Positions 47,442 to 56,737 of a stretch of 64,000 bases of DNA are shown here, piece by piece. The translations under genes and the position numbers were made by a program. Where the stretch lies: NCBI GenBank assembly GCA_015059965.1, contig SUZM01000003.1, positions 34,764 through 98,763 of the forward strand. Direction: 5' to 3'. The first letter of the stretch is position 1. The number at the start of each line of letters is the position of its first letter. Origin of the DNA: Rikenellaceae bacterium. GTDB lineage: Bacteria; Bacteroidota; Bacteroidia; Bacteroidales; Rikenellaceae. The notes under the pieces were generated by a model that was given only the letters and a program-made list of their open reading frames with translations, did not search any database and was not told where the DNA came from.

Positions 47442-49496
47442 ATGAAAAAACTTTTAGTTGTCATGCTCTTTCTGCTGTCGATTTCGGCAGTGGGGTCGGC
47501 TCAGGAACTGGAGTTCAAATCCTTTGAGTTTAACGTACACGATGCCGCGGCCAGAGCCAAAGCCGTTGTGGATTTGTCTGAAAATCCCTGCGCCCTGCTG
47601 CGCGTTTATGTGGCGGTGGAGAGTGCCGATTTTAAGGGCAACCTCGGCATTCTGGAGGATTCGGGAAAACCGGCTCCCCGGGGTAACGACGGCTATCCGA
47701 AAGGTAACCTCGGCGTAAAGGGCAAGGCCCAGAAGATCCGCAACTCGGAGTATGTCATGTATATCCCCGCAGGCTCGAAGAGCATCACCGTGCAGGGTGA
47801 GGGATTTCTCCCCTTTACCTACCATTTCAACCAGGAGATCAAGGGGCTCTGCACCTATGAGCTCTACCTCAAGGTCCCCGAGTCGGGCCCTACGAAGCAG
47901 GCTCTGGAGAGCCAGTTCTTGGCCATGACCGTAACCCCGGCCACGGCTACGGTGGTCGTAGATGAGATGATGCGCACGCTCGAGGGCGGGCAACTCTTCC
48001 TCGAGCTCCCCTTTGGTCGCCACACCTATCAGGTGATGGCGCCGATGCACCACATGCAGCAGGGCGAATTCGAGATCTCGGGCAAGGGGCGTACCGACCT
48101 CTCGATCGCACTCAAACCCGCCTATGGCACCCTGAAGGTGAGCTCCACGCCAAGCGGAGCCACGGTGATGGTCGATGGCGTGGTGAAGGGAACAACCCCC
48201 TGCACGCTTCAGGTAGAGAGCGGTAACCACTTTGTGCAGGTGATGCACGAAGGCTATATCAGCTATGCCCAGAACCTTGCCCTGACCGATGGCGCCACGC
48301 TCCCGGTGGTGGCCGGGCTGAAGGCCAACTTTGCGCAGGTGACCCTCCGGGCCCCCCATGCCGAGTCGGAGATCTGGCTCGGAGGCGAGAAGATCGGCAC
48401 GGGCCAATGGTCGGGCCGCCTGAATGCCGGAACCTACTCCGTGGAGGTGCGCACCGAGGGCTACAAAACCGCGACCCAGAATATCGAGGTCGTGGCCGAC
48501 AGCCCCAAGAGCTACACCCTCACCGGGGGGCATGCCGTCTATGGGGTGCTGAAGGTAACCTCGCAGCCGATGGGGGCCACCGTAAAACTCGACGGTACGG
48601 TGCTCGGCACCACCCCCTTTATGAGCAACGAAGTGCTCATCGGTAATCGTACCCTGGAGGTGGAGTTAAAGGGGTATGATACCCACCGAGAGGTTATTTC
48701 ACTTGTGCGTGATGCCGTCAAGTCGGTTGAATTGACGCTGAAAAAAGAGGAACTTGTAACGGCCACTCCTTCCACCTCACCCAATTCGCAAAAGAGCTAT
48801 AAGGTGGGTGACTACTACAACGAAAATGGTAGGGTTGGTGTCGTGTTTTGGGTGGATGCCTCCGGCCAATGCGGTAAGATTATCAGCATGAAAGCCACCG
48901 GAGGGACACAGTGGAGTAGTGCTGTCCAATGGTGTCGCAGTCAAGGTGCCGGTTGGCGGATGCCGACAAAACAAGAATTGGTTGCATTATCCAAGGTAAG
49001 TAGGCTTATAAATTCAACATTAACCTCAAAGGGAGGGAGTGCTCTCTCGGGCTGGTATTGGGTTTCTGACAACTATAATACCGAGCGAGGTTGGCGCGTA
49101 AATCCGCTTACGGGTTGGACGGAAACCGGAAAAAAGATCTGCTATGACTACCAGGCTCGTGCCGTTGCCGAGGTTGCCTTTGTAAGCTCTTCTGATGCAA
49201 CTCAAAAGATGGTTGAAGCCTCCTCCTCGGCCAAAACTACCACCCCGGGGCAATATCCCCAGGCGACGGATCGTCTGCTGACCCACAGCGATGTGGCCTC
49301 GCGCTCGAAAAAGGAGTTGCGCGTGATGCGTAACGAGATCTTTGCCCGCCATGGCTATATCTTCAAGTCGGCCGACTTAAGAAACCACTTCTCGAAACAG
49401 TCGTGGTATAGGGCGCGTTACTCCAATGTCGATGCCAAGCTCACCCCCATCGAGCAGAAGAACGTGGCTTTTATCCGCAAATACGAACAACAATAA
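47442..49496 (+). CDS. Exported PEGA / DUF1566 / YARHG multidomain protein
   Basis: A protein of 684 aa with signal peptide ending VGSA (about 20). Two PEGA domains (about 227-295, KVSSTPSGATVMVDG; about 367-430, KVTSQPMGATVKLDG), a DUF1566-like domain (about 452-580, GWRMPTKQELVAL and SGWYWVSDN), and a C-terminal YARHG domain (about 620-684, MRNEIFARHGYIF). PEGA domains are surface/carbohydrate-contact modules; YARHG often ends extracellular proteins. No catalytic motif. The combination is unusual. The M15 peptidase gene starts 6 nt later, so they likely act together at the cell wall. Confidence 0.82.
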   Translation: MKKLLVVMLFLLSISAVGSAQELEFKSFEFNVHDAAARAKAVVDLSENPCALLRVYVAVESADFKGNLGILEDSGKPAPRGNDGYPKGNLGVKGKAQKIRNSEYVMYIPAGSKSITVQGEGFLPFTYHFNQEIKGLCTYELYLKVPESGPTKQALESQFLAMTVTPATATVVVDEMMRTLEGGQLFLELPFGRHTYQVMAPMHHMQQGEFEISGKGRTDLSIALKPAYGTLKVSSTPSGATVMVDGVVKGTTPCTLQVESGNHFVQVMHEGYISYAQNLALTDGATLPVVAGLKANFAQVTLRAPHAESEIWLGGEKIGTGQWSGRLNAGTYSVEVRTEGYKTATQNIEVVADSPKSYTLTGGHAVYGVLKVTSQPMGATVKLDGTVLGTTPFMSNEVLIGNRTLEVELKGYDTHREVISLVRDAVKSVELTLKKEELVTATPSTSPNSQKSYKVGDYYNENGRVGVVFWVDASGQCGKIISMKATGGTQWSSAVQWCRSQGAGWRMPTKQELVALSKVSRLINSTLTSKGGSALSGWYWVSDNYNTERGWRVNPLTGWTETGKKICYDYQARAVAEVAFVSSSDATQKMVEASSSAKTTTPGQYPQATDRLLTHSDVASRSKKELRVMRNEIFARHGYIFKSADLRNHFSKQSWYRARYSNVDAKLTPIEQKNVAFIRKYEQQ

Positions 49497-49502
49497 AACA
49501 CG

Positions 49503-50222
49503 ATGACTACGTTGCGAAACACGCTTACGTTGCTGCTCCTCTTTTTTGCCCCTCGGCTGATGGCCCAACCCGAAGAGGTGCAGCGCCTGATGGCGGCCTA
49601 CGAGGTGATTGTCGATTTTCGGAATAATCACCTTATTTTCGCCGATGGCTCGACCCTGCAATATGACGACGGAACAAAGAAGAGTCCGGCCGAGGCACTT
49701 GATAGGGCCGATGTGGAGGATATGTTTAGCGAACCCTACAACCGAATGATGCCCCCCACAAACGATGCGGGCCGTATTCGATCGGATGCACTCTTTCGCA
49801 AACTTTATGGCAACTCCGCCGCCGAGGTCGAGAGCCATTTGGAGTGGGTCGATTGGTGTCCCCGATTGGTAGGGCAGCGCCTGTGGATTACGGGACTCTA
49901 TGGGGCGGCTGAGGCACTGCGCCGTGTCTCCGAAGAGCTTGATCGCCATCCCGAATGGGCTCCTTACCTCAAGGATGCCTCGACCTTGAATTGGCGCAAA
50001 ATTGCCGGCACCGACCGCCTCAGCGCCCACAGCTTCGGTATTGCCATTGATATATCCGTGGCCCAGTCCGACTATTGGCGGTGGTCCAAATCGGGCGACT
50101 ATCGCAACCGAATCCCCGAGCAGTTGGTTGCCGTCTTCGAGCAAAACGGCTTTATCTGGGGCGGCCGATGGATGCACTTCGATACGATGCATTTCGAGTA
50201 TCGCCCCGAATTGTTGCCCTAA
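49503..50222 (+). CDS. M15 family metallopeptidase (D-Ala-D-Ala carboxypeptidase-like)
   Basis: A protein of 239 aa with signal peptide ending LMA (about 21). Zinc ligands and catalytic residues are in SAHSFGIAIDI (His and Asp) and WMHFDTMHFEYRP (His-x-x-His type end), as in VanY/M15 enzymes. It should trim peptidoglycan stem peptides in the periplasm. Probably co-transcribed with the PEGA/YARHG gene. Confidence 0.87.
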   Translation: MTTLRNTLTLLLLFFAPRLMAQPEEVQRLMAAYEVIVDFRNNHLIFADGSTLQYDDGTKKSPAEALDRADVEDMFSEPYNRMMPPTNDAGRIRSDALFRKLYGNSAAEVESHLEWVDWCPRLVGQRLWITGLYGAAEALRRVSEELDRHPEWAPYLKDASTLNWRKIAGTDRLSAHSFGIAIDISVAQSDYWRWSKSGDYRNRIPEQLVAVFEQNGFIWGGRWMHFDTMHFEYRPELLP

Positions 50223-50289
50223 AAAGGGCTGTTTTTCAAAAAAGTTAAAAAAATCCGGGCCGGGATAGGGTGTTTAGAAAAATTTTTTG

Positions 50290-50297
50290 TACCTTTG
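50290..50297 (+). promoter_or_regulatory. -7 box TACCTTTG of purA
   Basis: Perfect TAnnTTTG, giving a leader of about 120 nt before the ATG at 50424. No purine-riboswitch motif was recognised in it. Confidence 0.55.
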
Positions 50298-50423
50298 GGT
50301 GCAAAATTTTTTGTTTTGCGTCTGCGGGTGTTCTTGAGGGCATTTGGAGGCGCCAAGGGTTTGTTTGTGAAGACGGCAGACCAAAGAATAGATTGAGAAA
50401 CTGACACAAAACCAATATAGAAG

Positions 50424-51692
50424 ATGAAAAAAGTGGATGTCATCCTCGGTTTGCAGTGGGGTGACGAAGGGAAAGGAAAGGTGGTCGATGTACTGACCCC
50501 CAACTACCAGGTAGTGGCCCGCTTCCAGGGCGGTCCCAATGCCGGTCACACACTCGAATTTGACGGACAGAAGTATGTCCTGCGTTCGATTCCCTCGGGA
50601 ATCTTCCAGGGCGGCAAGGTGAATATCATCGGTAACGGCGTGGTGCTCGACCCGATTCTCTTCAAGGAGGAGGCCCAGGCGCTGGCTGCCAGTGGTCACG
50701 ACCTGACGAAGCGCCTCTACATCTCGAAGAAGGCGCATCTGATCATGCCGACCCACCGCGTGCTCGATGCCGCAAACGAGGCCATGAAGGGCTCCTCGAA
50801 GATCGGCACCACCGGAAAGGGCATCGGCCCCACCTATACGGACAAGGTGAGCCGCAACGGTGTGCGCGTGGGCGATATCCTGAGCCCCGATTTCCAGACC
50901 ATCTACCTGCACGCCAAGGCCCGCCACGAGCAGATCCTCCACAGCATGAACTACGACTACGACGTAGCCCAGCTCGAGAGCCAGTGGTTCGAGGCCCTGG
51001 AGTATCTCAAAGAGTTTAAGCTCATCGACTCGGAGCATGAGATCAACCGCCTCTTAAGAGAGGATAAGTCGGTCTTGGCCGAGGGTGCGCAGGGTACGCT
51101 GCTGGATATCGACTTTGGCTCCTATCCCTTTGTTACCTCCTCGAATACGGTCTGCGCCGGAGCCTGCACGGGTCTGGGCGTAGCCCCCAACCGCATCGGC
51201 GAGGTCTATGGCATCTTCAAGGCCTACTGTACGCGTGTGGGCAGCGGTCCCTTCCCCACCGAGCTCTTCGACCAGACCGGACAGCGCCTGCGCGACATCG
51301 GCCATGAGTATGGTGCCGTGACGGGTCGTGAGCGTCGTTGCGGCTGGCTCGACCTGGTGGCCCTGAAGTACTCGATCATGATCAACGGCGTGACGCAGCT
51401 CATCATGATGAAGTCGGACGTGATGAACGACTTTGAGACCATCAAGGTGGCTGTAGCCTACGACCTGGGCGGCCGTCAGACCACGGAGTTCCCCTACTCG
51501 GTCGAGGGGGTGGAGATCAAACCCGTCTACCGCGAGTTCTGTGGTTGGAAGAGCGATATTCGTGGTGTGCGCTCCTATGAGGAGTTCCCCGAGGCCTTCC
51601 GCCGCTATGTGGAGTTCATCGAAGAGGAGACCGGAGTTCCGGTGAAGATCATCTCGGTAGGTCCCGACCGTGCCGAGACTATTGTGCGATAA
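50424..51692 (+). CDS. purA: Adenylosuccinate synthase
   Basis: A protein of 422 aa. The GLQWGDEGKGKVVD P-loop (catalytic Asp), NAGHT with the catalytic His, GTTGKGIGPTYTDKVSRNG, and TGRERRCGWLDL are all present. It joins IMP and aspartate using GTP in AMP synthesis. It has its own promoter; an 8-bp hairpin without a T-run lies between it and etfB, so partial read-through into the ETF genes is possible. Confidence 0.97.
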   Translation: MKKVDVILGLQWGDEGKGKVVDVLTPNYQVVARFQGGPNAGHTLEFDGQKYVLRSIPSGIFQGGKVNIIGNGVVLDPILFKEEAQALAASGHDLTKRLYISKKAHLIMPTHRVLDAANEAMKGSSKIGTTGKGIGPTYTDKVSRNGVRVGDILSPDFQTIYLHAKARHEQILHSMNYDYDVAQLESQWFEALEYLKEFKLIDSEHEINRLLREDKSVLAEGAQGTLLDIDFGSYPFVTSSNTVCAGACTGLGVAPNRIGEVYGIFKAYCTRVGSGPFPTELFDQTGQRLRDIGHEYGAVTGRERRCGWLDLVALKYSIMINGVTQLIMMKSDVMNDFETIKVAVAYDLGGRQTTEFPYSVEGVEIKPVYREFCGWKSDIRGVRSYEEFPEAFRRYVEFIEEETGVPVKIISVGPDRAETIVR

Positions 51693-51712
51693 CCGATTGT
51701 GCGATCATTAAA

Positions 51713-51757
51713 GGCTCCCGGCCACACCCTTCCAAGGGCAGTAGCCGGGAGGCTCCA
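51713..51757 (+). other. Hairpin in the purA-etfB spacer
   Basis: Arms ctcccggc and gccgggag, with an inner ccctt/aaggg stem. There is no T-run, so it is more likely a processing or stability element than a terminator. Confidence 0.4.
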
Positions 51758-51770
51758 AATAAGAAAAACT

Positions 51771-52649
51771 ATGAAAAAACAACTGAAAATTGTTGTGCTG
51801 GCCAAGCAGGTGCCCGATACCCGCAACGTGGGTAAGGATGCGATGACCGCGGAGGGTACGGTGAATCGTGCTGCGCTGCCGGCTATCTTCAACCCCGAAG
51901 ATCTGAACGCCCTGGAGGCTGCCCTTCAGCTGAAGGATATGACCGAGGGCTCGACCGTACAGGTGCTGACCATGGGTCCGTTGCGTGCGGCCGATATCAT
52001 CCGTGATGCCATGTATCGTGGCGCCGATGGCGGTTATCTGCTCTCGGGTCGCGAATTTGCCGGCTCGGATACGCTGGCTACCTCCTATGCCTTGTCGTGT
52101 GCCCTGAAGCAGATCAAGCCCGATGTGATCGTGGCCGGTCGTCAGGCCATCGACGGCGATACCGCCCAGGTGGGTCCCCAGGTGGCTCAGAAACTCGATC
52201 TGCCGCAGGTGACCTATACCGAGGAGATCGTCGAGCTGAAGGAGTCTTCGATCGTGGTGAAGCGCCGTCTGGAGAACGGTTTTGAGGTGGTGGAGTGCCC
52301 CATTCCGCTGGTGATGACCGTCAATGGCTCGGCCAAAGAGTGCCGTCCGCAGAATGCCCGCCGTGTGATGAAGTATAAGCATGCGCTGACGAAGTCGGAG
52401 GTGGCAGCCGCTGCCGATTCGCTCTCGGCCGAGTTGGTGGGCAAGAAGGAGTACTTGCAGATTGTGGAGCTCTCGGCTCAGGACGTGAACCCCGACATGG
52501 CCCAGCTGGGTCTGAGCGGCTCGCCCACCAAGGTGAAGAAGATCGAGAACGTGGTCTTCCAGGCCAAGGAGTCGAAGCGCCTGACGGGCAGCGATTCGGA
52601 TATCAATGAACTGATGGTTGAACTCATTGCGAGCCACACGCTCGGTTAA
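51771..52649 (+). CDS. etfB: Electron transfer flavoprotein subunit beta
   Basis: A protein of 292 aa with the ETF beta signature (VLAKQVPDTRNVG at the start; GADGGYLLSGREFAGSDTLATSYAL; VAGRQAIDGDTAQVGPQVA, the AMP-binding region). With EtfA it passes electrons from flavin dehydrogenases to the quinone pool or ferredoxin. Start set at 51771; the longer frame has no support. etfA follows after 12 nt. Confidence 0.94.
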   Translation: MKKQLKIVVLAKQVPDTRNVGKDAMTAEGTVNRAALPAIFNPEDLNALEAALQLKDMTEGSTVQVLTMGPLRAADIIRDAMYRGADGGYLLSGREFAGSDTLATSYALSCALKQIKPDVIVAGRQAIDGDTAQVGPQVAQKLDLPQVTYTEEIVELKESSIVVKRRLENGFEVVECPIPLVMTVNGSAKECRPQNARRVMKYKHALTKSEVAAAADSLSAELVGKKEYLQIVELSAQDVNPDMAQLGLSGSPTKVKKIENVVFQAKESKRLTGSDSDINELMVELIASHTLG

Positions 52650-52661
52650 TCGAACGAAGCT

Positions 52662-53681
52662 ATGAATAACGTATTTGTATATATCGAACTCGAAGGCGGC
52701 AAGATTGCCGATGTGAGTTTGGAGCTGCTGACCAAGGGCCGTGAGTTGGCCTCGACCCTCGGCGTGAAGCTTGAGGCTGTGGTGCTGGGTGAGCACCTGC
52801 AGGGCGTGGAGCAGGAGCTCGCGAAGTATGGTGCCGACACGGTCTGGGTGGCCGACGATAAAGAGTTTGCCCCCTTCCGTACACTGCCCCATACGGCTGT
52901 GATGTGCGGTCTGATCGAGGATGAGAAGCCGCAGATCGCCCTCTTTGGTGCCACACCGATTGGCCGCGACTTCGCACCGCGCGTATCGTCGGCCCTCTTC
53001 AGCGGTCTTACGGCCGACTGTACGCAGCTTGTGATCGGCGACCACACGGATGCCAAGACGGGCAAGGAGTATAAGAACCTTTTGTATCAGATTCGCCCCG
53101 CCTTTGGCGGAAACATCATCGCCACGATCGTCAATCCCGAGAACCGTCCTCAGATGGCTACGGTTCGCGAGGGTGTGATGCGCAAGGAGGTGGCCGAGAA
53201 GCCCGCTGCCGGCGAGGTGAAGGCCATCGAGTGGAAAAAGTATCTGAAGGATACGGACCTGGTGGTGAAGATCCTGGATCGCCAGATCGAGGAGCGCAAG
53301 ATCGATATCAAGGGGGCTTCGGTGATCGTGGCCGGTGGCTACGGCATGGGCTCGAAGGAGAATTTCCAGCTGGTGCACGACCTGGCCGATGTGCTGGGAG
53401 CCGAGGTGGGTGCCAGCCGCGCAGCCGTCGATGCCGGCTTCACGGAGCATGCCCGCCAGATCGGTCAGACGGGTGTCACGGTGCGCCCGAAGCTCTACAT
53501 CGCCTGCGGTATTTCGGGTCAGATTCAGCATACGGCCGGCATGGATCAGTCGTCGATGATCATCTCGATCAACTCTGATCCCAACGCCCCGATCAACAAG
53601 ATCGCCGACTACGCCATCACGGGTGATGTGAATGAAATTATCCCCAAGATGATTAAGTATTACAAACAAAATTCGAAGTAA
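52662..53681 (+). CDS. etfA: Electron transfer flavoprotein subunit alpha
   Basis: A protein of 339 aa. The C-terminal FAD-binding domain shows VIVAGGYGMGS, GASRAAVDAGF, QIGQTGVTV and the GISGQIQHTAGM segment, where the FAD ribityl chain binds. It forms the heterodimer with EtfB. The acyl-CoA dehydrogenase gene starts 3 nt after its stop, so electrons should flow from that enzyme to this pair. Confidence 0.95.
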   Translation: MNNVFVYIELEGGKIADVSLELLTKGRELASTLGVKLEAVVLGEHLQGVEQELAKYGADTVWVADDKEFAPFRTLPHTAVMCGLIEDEKPQIALFGATPIGRDFAPRVSSALFSGLTADCTQLVIGDHTDAKTGKEYKNLLYQIRPAFGGNIIATIVNPENRPQMATVREGVMRKEVAEKPAAGEVKAIEWKKYLKDTDLVVKILDRQIEERKIDIKGASVIVAGGYGMGSKENFQLVHDLADVLGAEVGASRAAVDAGFTEHARQIGQTGVTVRPKLYIACGISGQIQHTAGMDQSSMIISINSDPNAPINKIADYAITGDVNEIIPKMIKYYKQNSK

Positions 53682-53684
53682 GAG

Positions 53685-55409
53685 ATGGCTAATTTCTTTT
53701 CAGATAATAAAGATTTGCAGTTCCACCTGCAGCATCCGCTGATGCGCAAGATCGTGGAGCTCAAGGAGCGCAACTTCGCCGATAAGGATCTCTACGACTA
53801 TGCGCCCCAGAATTTTGAGGATGCGATGGACAGCTACCGCAAGGTACTCGAGATCACCGGTGAGGTGTGCGGTGAGGTGATTGCCGCCAATGCCGAGAGT
53901 GTCGATCATGAGGGTCCCCGCGTGGAGAACGACCATGTGATCTATGCCGAGGGCACGCAGCGCAACCTCGAGGCCATTACGGCTGCCGGGTTGAGCGGCA
54001 TGACCCTGCCGCGCAAGTACGATGGTCTGAACTTCCCGCTTATCTGCTTTGTGATGGCCAACGAGATGGTGGCCCGCGGCGATGCCGGCTTCGAGAATAT
54101 CTGGGGTCTGCAGGATTGTGCCGAGACACTCAACGAGTTCGCTTCGGAGGAGATCAAGCAGAAGTTCCTGCCGTGGGTTTCGGCCGGTGCCACCTGCGCC
54201 ATGGACCTCACGGAGCCCGATGCCGGTTCGGATCTGGGTGCCGTGATGCTGAAGGCCACCTGGTCCGAGGAGAAGCAGACCTGGCTACTGAACGGCGTGA
54301 AGCGCTTTATCACCAATGGTGATGGTGAGGTGTCGCTGGTGTTGGCCCGTACCGAGGAGGGAACGACCGATGCGCGTGGTCTGTCGATGTTGGTCTATGA
54401 CAAGCGCGATGGCGGTGTGAAGGTGCGCCGTATCGAGAATAAGCTCGGTATCAAGGGCTCGCCCACCTGCGAGTTGGTCTTCACGAATGCCCCTGCACAG
54501 TTGGTCGGCGATCGCAAGATGGGTCTGATCAAGTATGTGATGTCGCTCATGAACGCTGCCCGTCTGGGTATCGGTGCTCAATCGACGGGTCTGTGCGAGG
54601 CTGCCTACCGTGAGGCGCTGAAGTATGCCCACGAGCGTGAGCAGTTCGGCAAGTCGATCATCAAGTTTGCCGCCATCTCGGAGATCCTCTCCAACATGAA
54701 GGCCAAGTTGCAGGGTGCCCGCGCTCTGCTCTACGAAACGGCCCGCTTTGTGGAGATCTATAAGCAATATACCCACATCTCGCACGAGCGTTCGTTGGAG
54801 CCCGAGGAGCGCCAGGAGATGAAGTTCTACAACCGCCTGGCCGATGCCTTCACGCCACTGGTGAAGCTCTTCTCGTCGGAGTATGCCAACCAGCTGGCCT
54901 ATGACTCGATCCAGATCCACGGCGGTTCGGGTTACATGAAGGAGTACACCTGTGAGCGTTTGTACCGCGATGCCCGTATCATGAACATCTATGAGGGTAC
55001 CTCGCAGCTGCAGGTGGTTGCAGCCATCAACGGCGTAACGAAGGGCACCTTCCTGGAGCAGATCGCCCGCTACGAGGAGCTGGAGTTCTCGGCTGAGATG
55101 CAGCCCGTGGTGGAGCAGTTGAAGGCGCTGCGTGAGAAGTTCGAGGCGATGGTGGCCCATGTGGAGAGCAAGGAGAAGGAGTGTGCCGGCTATAAGGAGT
55201 TCCATGCTCGCCGTCTGGTGGAGACCGCCGGTCACCTCATCATCTCGTTCCTGCTGGCCCGTCAGGCTTCGGAGTGCGCCGACTACGTCAATTCGGCCAA
55301 GATCTTCACGAAGATGGCTGCCTCGAAGATCGAGGAGGCCTACAGCTATGTGATGAACTCTCCGGTGGAGGATGTAGCCCTCTTCAAGGCGGTAGAGACC
55401 GAGGAGTAG
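53685..55409 (+). CDS. Acyl-CoA dehydrogenase family protein, long form
   Basis: A protein of 574 aa, longer than the ~380 of classic enzymes. FAD and substrate contacts: CAMDLTEPDAGSDLGAV, TNGDGEVSLVLARTEEGT, and IHGGSGYMKEYTCERLYRDA; the catalytic Glu is in MNIYEGTSQLQ (about 437). A C-terminal extension of about 120 residues carries helices as in very-long-chain-type or Bacteroidota ACAD-C-terminal proteins. It oxidises an acyl-CoA with ETF as acceptor. Which acyl-CoA is not evident; last gene of the etfBA operon. Confidence 0.92.
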   Translation: MANFFSDNKDLQFHLQHPLMRKIVELKERNFADKDLYDYAPQNFEDAMDSYRKVLEITGEVCGEVIAANAESVDHEGPRVENDHVIYAEGTQRNLEAITAAGLSGMTLPRKYDGLNFPLICFVMANEMVARGDAGFENIWGLQDCAETLNEFASEEIKQKFLPWVSAGATCAMDLTEPDAGSDLGAVMLKATWSEEKQTWLLNGVKRFITNGDGEVSLVLARTEEGTTDARGLSMLVYDKRDGGVKVRRIENKLGIKGSPTCELVFTNAPAQLVGDRKMGLIKYVMSLMNAARLGIGAQSTGLCEAAYREALKYAHEREQFGKSIIKFAAISEILSNMKAKLQGARALLYETARFVEIYKQYTHISHERSLEPEERQEMKFYNRLADAFTPLVKLFSSEYANQLAYDSIQIHGGSGYMKEYTCERLYRDARIMNIYEGTSQLQVVAAINGVTKGTFLEQIARYEELEFSAEMQPVVEQLKALREKFEAMVAHVESKEKECAGYKEFHARRLVETAGHLIISFLLARQASECADYVNSAKIFTKMAASKIEEAYSYVMNSPVEDVALFKAVETEE

Positions 55410-55446
55410 TTCGCTTGATCTCCGGCGATTTCAGTCGCCACCCAAT

Positions 55447-55485
55447 AAAAACCACGGATGGACACTGATTCCATCCGTGGTTTTT
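55447..55485. terminator. Rho-independent terminator
   Basis: Arms aaaaaccacggatgg and ccatccgtggttttt are perfect 15-bp complements, with A- and T-runs on both sides, so it can act for both convergent transcripts. Confidence 0.92.
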
Positions 55486-55516
55486 ATGTGGCTCTTTGCT
55501 CCGGGCTCCGAACCGC

Positions 55517-56644
55517 CTACTTGTCGTAGCCGAAGAGGATCACCTCGACGATGTATTTGGCGGTGGCTTCGCCGTTGGGGGCCGTCTCGGCCGAGAGGAA
55601 GCGCTCCAGATCGAGGTCGATGGTCAGCTCGCCGCGGTGGCCGTTCTTCAACTCAATCTCCCAATAGTGGGTGTTGAGCGGCAGTCCCGGGCCCCAGTTG
55701 GCGCGATCGTAGATGTAGGTGCCGGCCTGGGGGTAGGTCTCTTTATTCGAGTAGAAGATATGGCCCTTTTCGCGTTGCGGGGTGCCATCGAGTAGGAGGG
55801 TGTAGTAGTTCTCATCGAATTCGGCGGCATTGTGCGTGCGGTAGTTCGTGCGATCGAGGAAGACCCCCTGGTCATGGCCATGGCCGCTGATGGCCACCCG
55901 CATCATCAGCGACTTCACCTCCTCGGGCAGCGTTACGGTGCGCAGACCTAAGCGCTCTTCGGCCTCGATCTCATGCTCGGGCAGGCCGTAGGCCCACGAA
56001 CGATAGCCCGTATTCGAATCTCGGCTCGAGTCGTAGAGCTTCTGCACCAGGATCACCTCCTTGTCGCGCTCGCCGGCGTAGTAGTTCAGCTTGATCTGTA
56101 CGGTGTGGGCCCGCTTGGCCGTGGCATCGAAACCGCCGTAGTAGAGCGAGAATTCGGTCTCGCCCGAGAGCAGGGGCAGGAACTCCGTGACATCAATATA
56201 ATAGGTGCGGGTCCACGAACCATCGAAGGAGCCGCCAAAGGGGGTAAAGGCTCGCACGATTTCGTAGCGTTCACCATCGCTTTTGCCCGTTACGAAGAGC
56301 ATGGTGGTGTTGTCGTAGTCGGCGGGACCCTCGTTCCAACCGCCCATCGTGTACTCCAGCATCACGCGGTCGTAGCCTGCGGTCTGCTCGGGGAGTTGCA
56401 GGGTGAAGCGCTTGTCGTTCTCCTCGCTCCAGCCGAAGAACTCCAGCTTTTGCACTTCGGAGCTCACCTGCACCTCGGGGGTGCGCCGCTCGGGGTTTTG
56501 GGGATGGTAGAAGGGGATACGCGACAACTGCCGGCTCTCGATCTTATAGCTCGGAGCAGCGGGGGGATCCTGGGTGTTTTCGTCGTTGCTGCAGGCGCCG
56601 CTCAGCAGGGCGGCAAGGCCTAAAAGGGGGTAAATTTTTCTCAT
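55517..56644 (-). CDS. PNGase F-like lipoprotein (peptide N-glycosidase)
   Basis: A protein of 375 aa, lipobox LLSGAC (Cys18). Two jelly-roll domains (about 60-205 and 215-375) as in PNGase F. The second shows ISGHGHDQGVF, AAEFDENYYTLLLDG with a Glu at the position of the PNGase F catalytic Glu206, and YPQAGTYIYDRANWGPG. PNGase F enzymes remove N-linked glycans from Asn. A surface-anchored form in a gut bacterium suggests deglycosylation of host glycoproteins. I cannot see the equivalent of catalytic Asp60 with certainty. Confidence 0.84.
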   Translation of the reverse strand: MRKIYPLLGLAALLSGACSNDENTQDPPAAPSYKIESRQLSRIPFYHPQNPERRTPEVQVSSEVQKLEFFGWSEENDKRFTLQLPEQTAGYDRVMLEYTMGGWNEGPADYDNTTMLFVTGKSDGERYEIVRAFTPFGGSFDGSWTRTYYIDVTEFLPLLSGETEFSLYYGGFDATAKRAHTVQIKLNYYAGERDKEVILVQKLYDSSRDSNTGYRSWAYGLPEHEIEAEERLGLRTVTLPEEVKSLMMRVAISGHGHDQGVFLDRTNYRTHNAAEFDENYYTLLLDGTPQREKGHIFYSNKETYPQAGTYIYDRANWGPGLPLNTHYWEIELKNGHRGELTIDLDLERFLSAETAPNGEATAKYIVEVILFGYDK

Positions 56645-56704
56645 ATGTTAAAGGTGTTTGGTGATTTCATCCGCTTACTTTCGCAAGTTAGCATTTTTTT
56701 TCAT

Positions 56705-56712
56705 TATCTTTG
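56705..56712 (+). promoter_or_regulatory. -7 box TATCTTTG
   Basis: Perfect TAnnTTTG, 25 nt before the ATG at 56738. Confidence 0.55.
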
Positions 56713-56737
56713 CTATGGTTACAGACTTTTTTTTAAT

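Noticed and set aside
50303..50423. Purine riboswitch in the purA leader
   Set aside because: I could not find the conserved three-way-junction sequences; the leader is merely about 120 nt.
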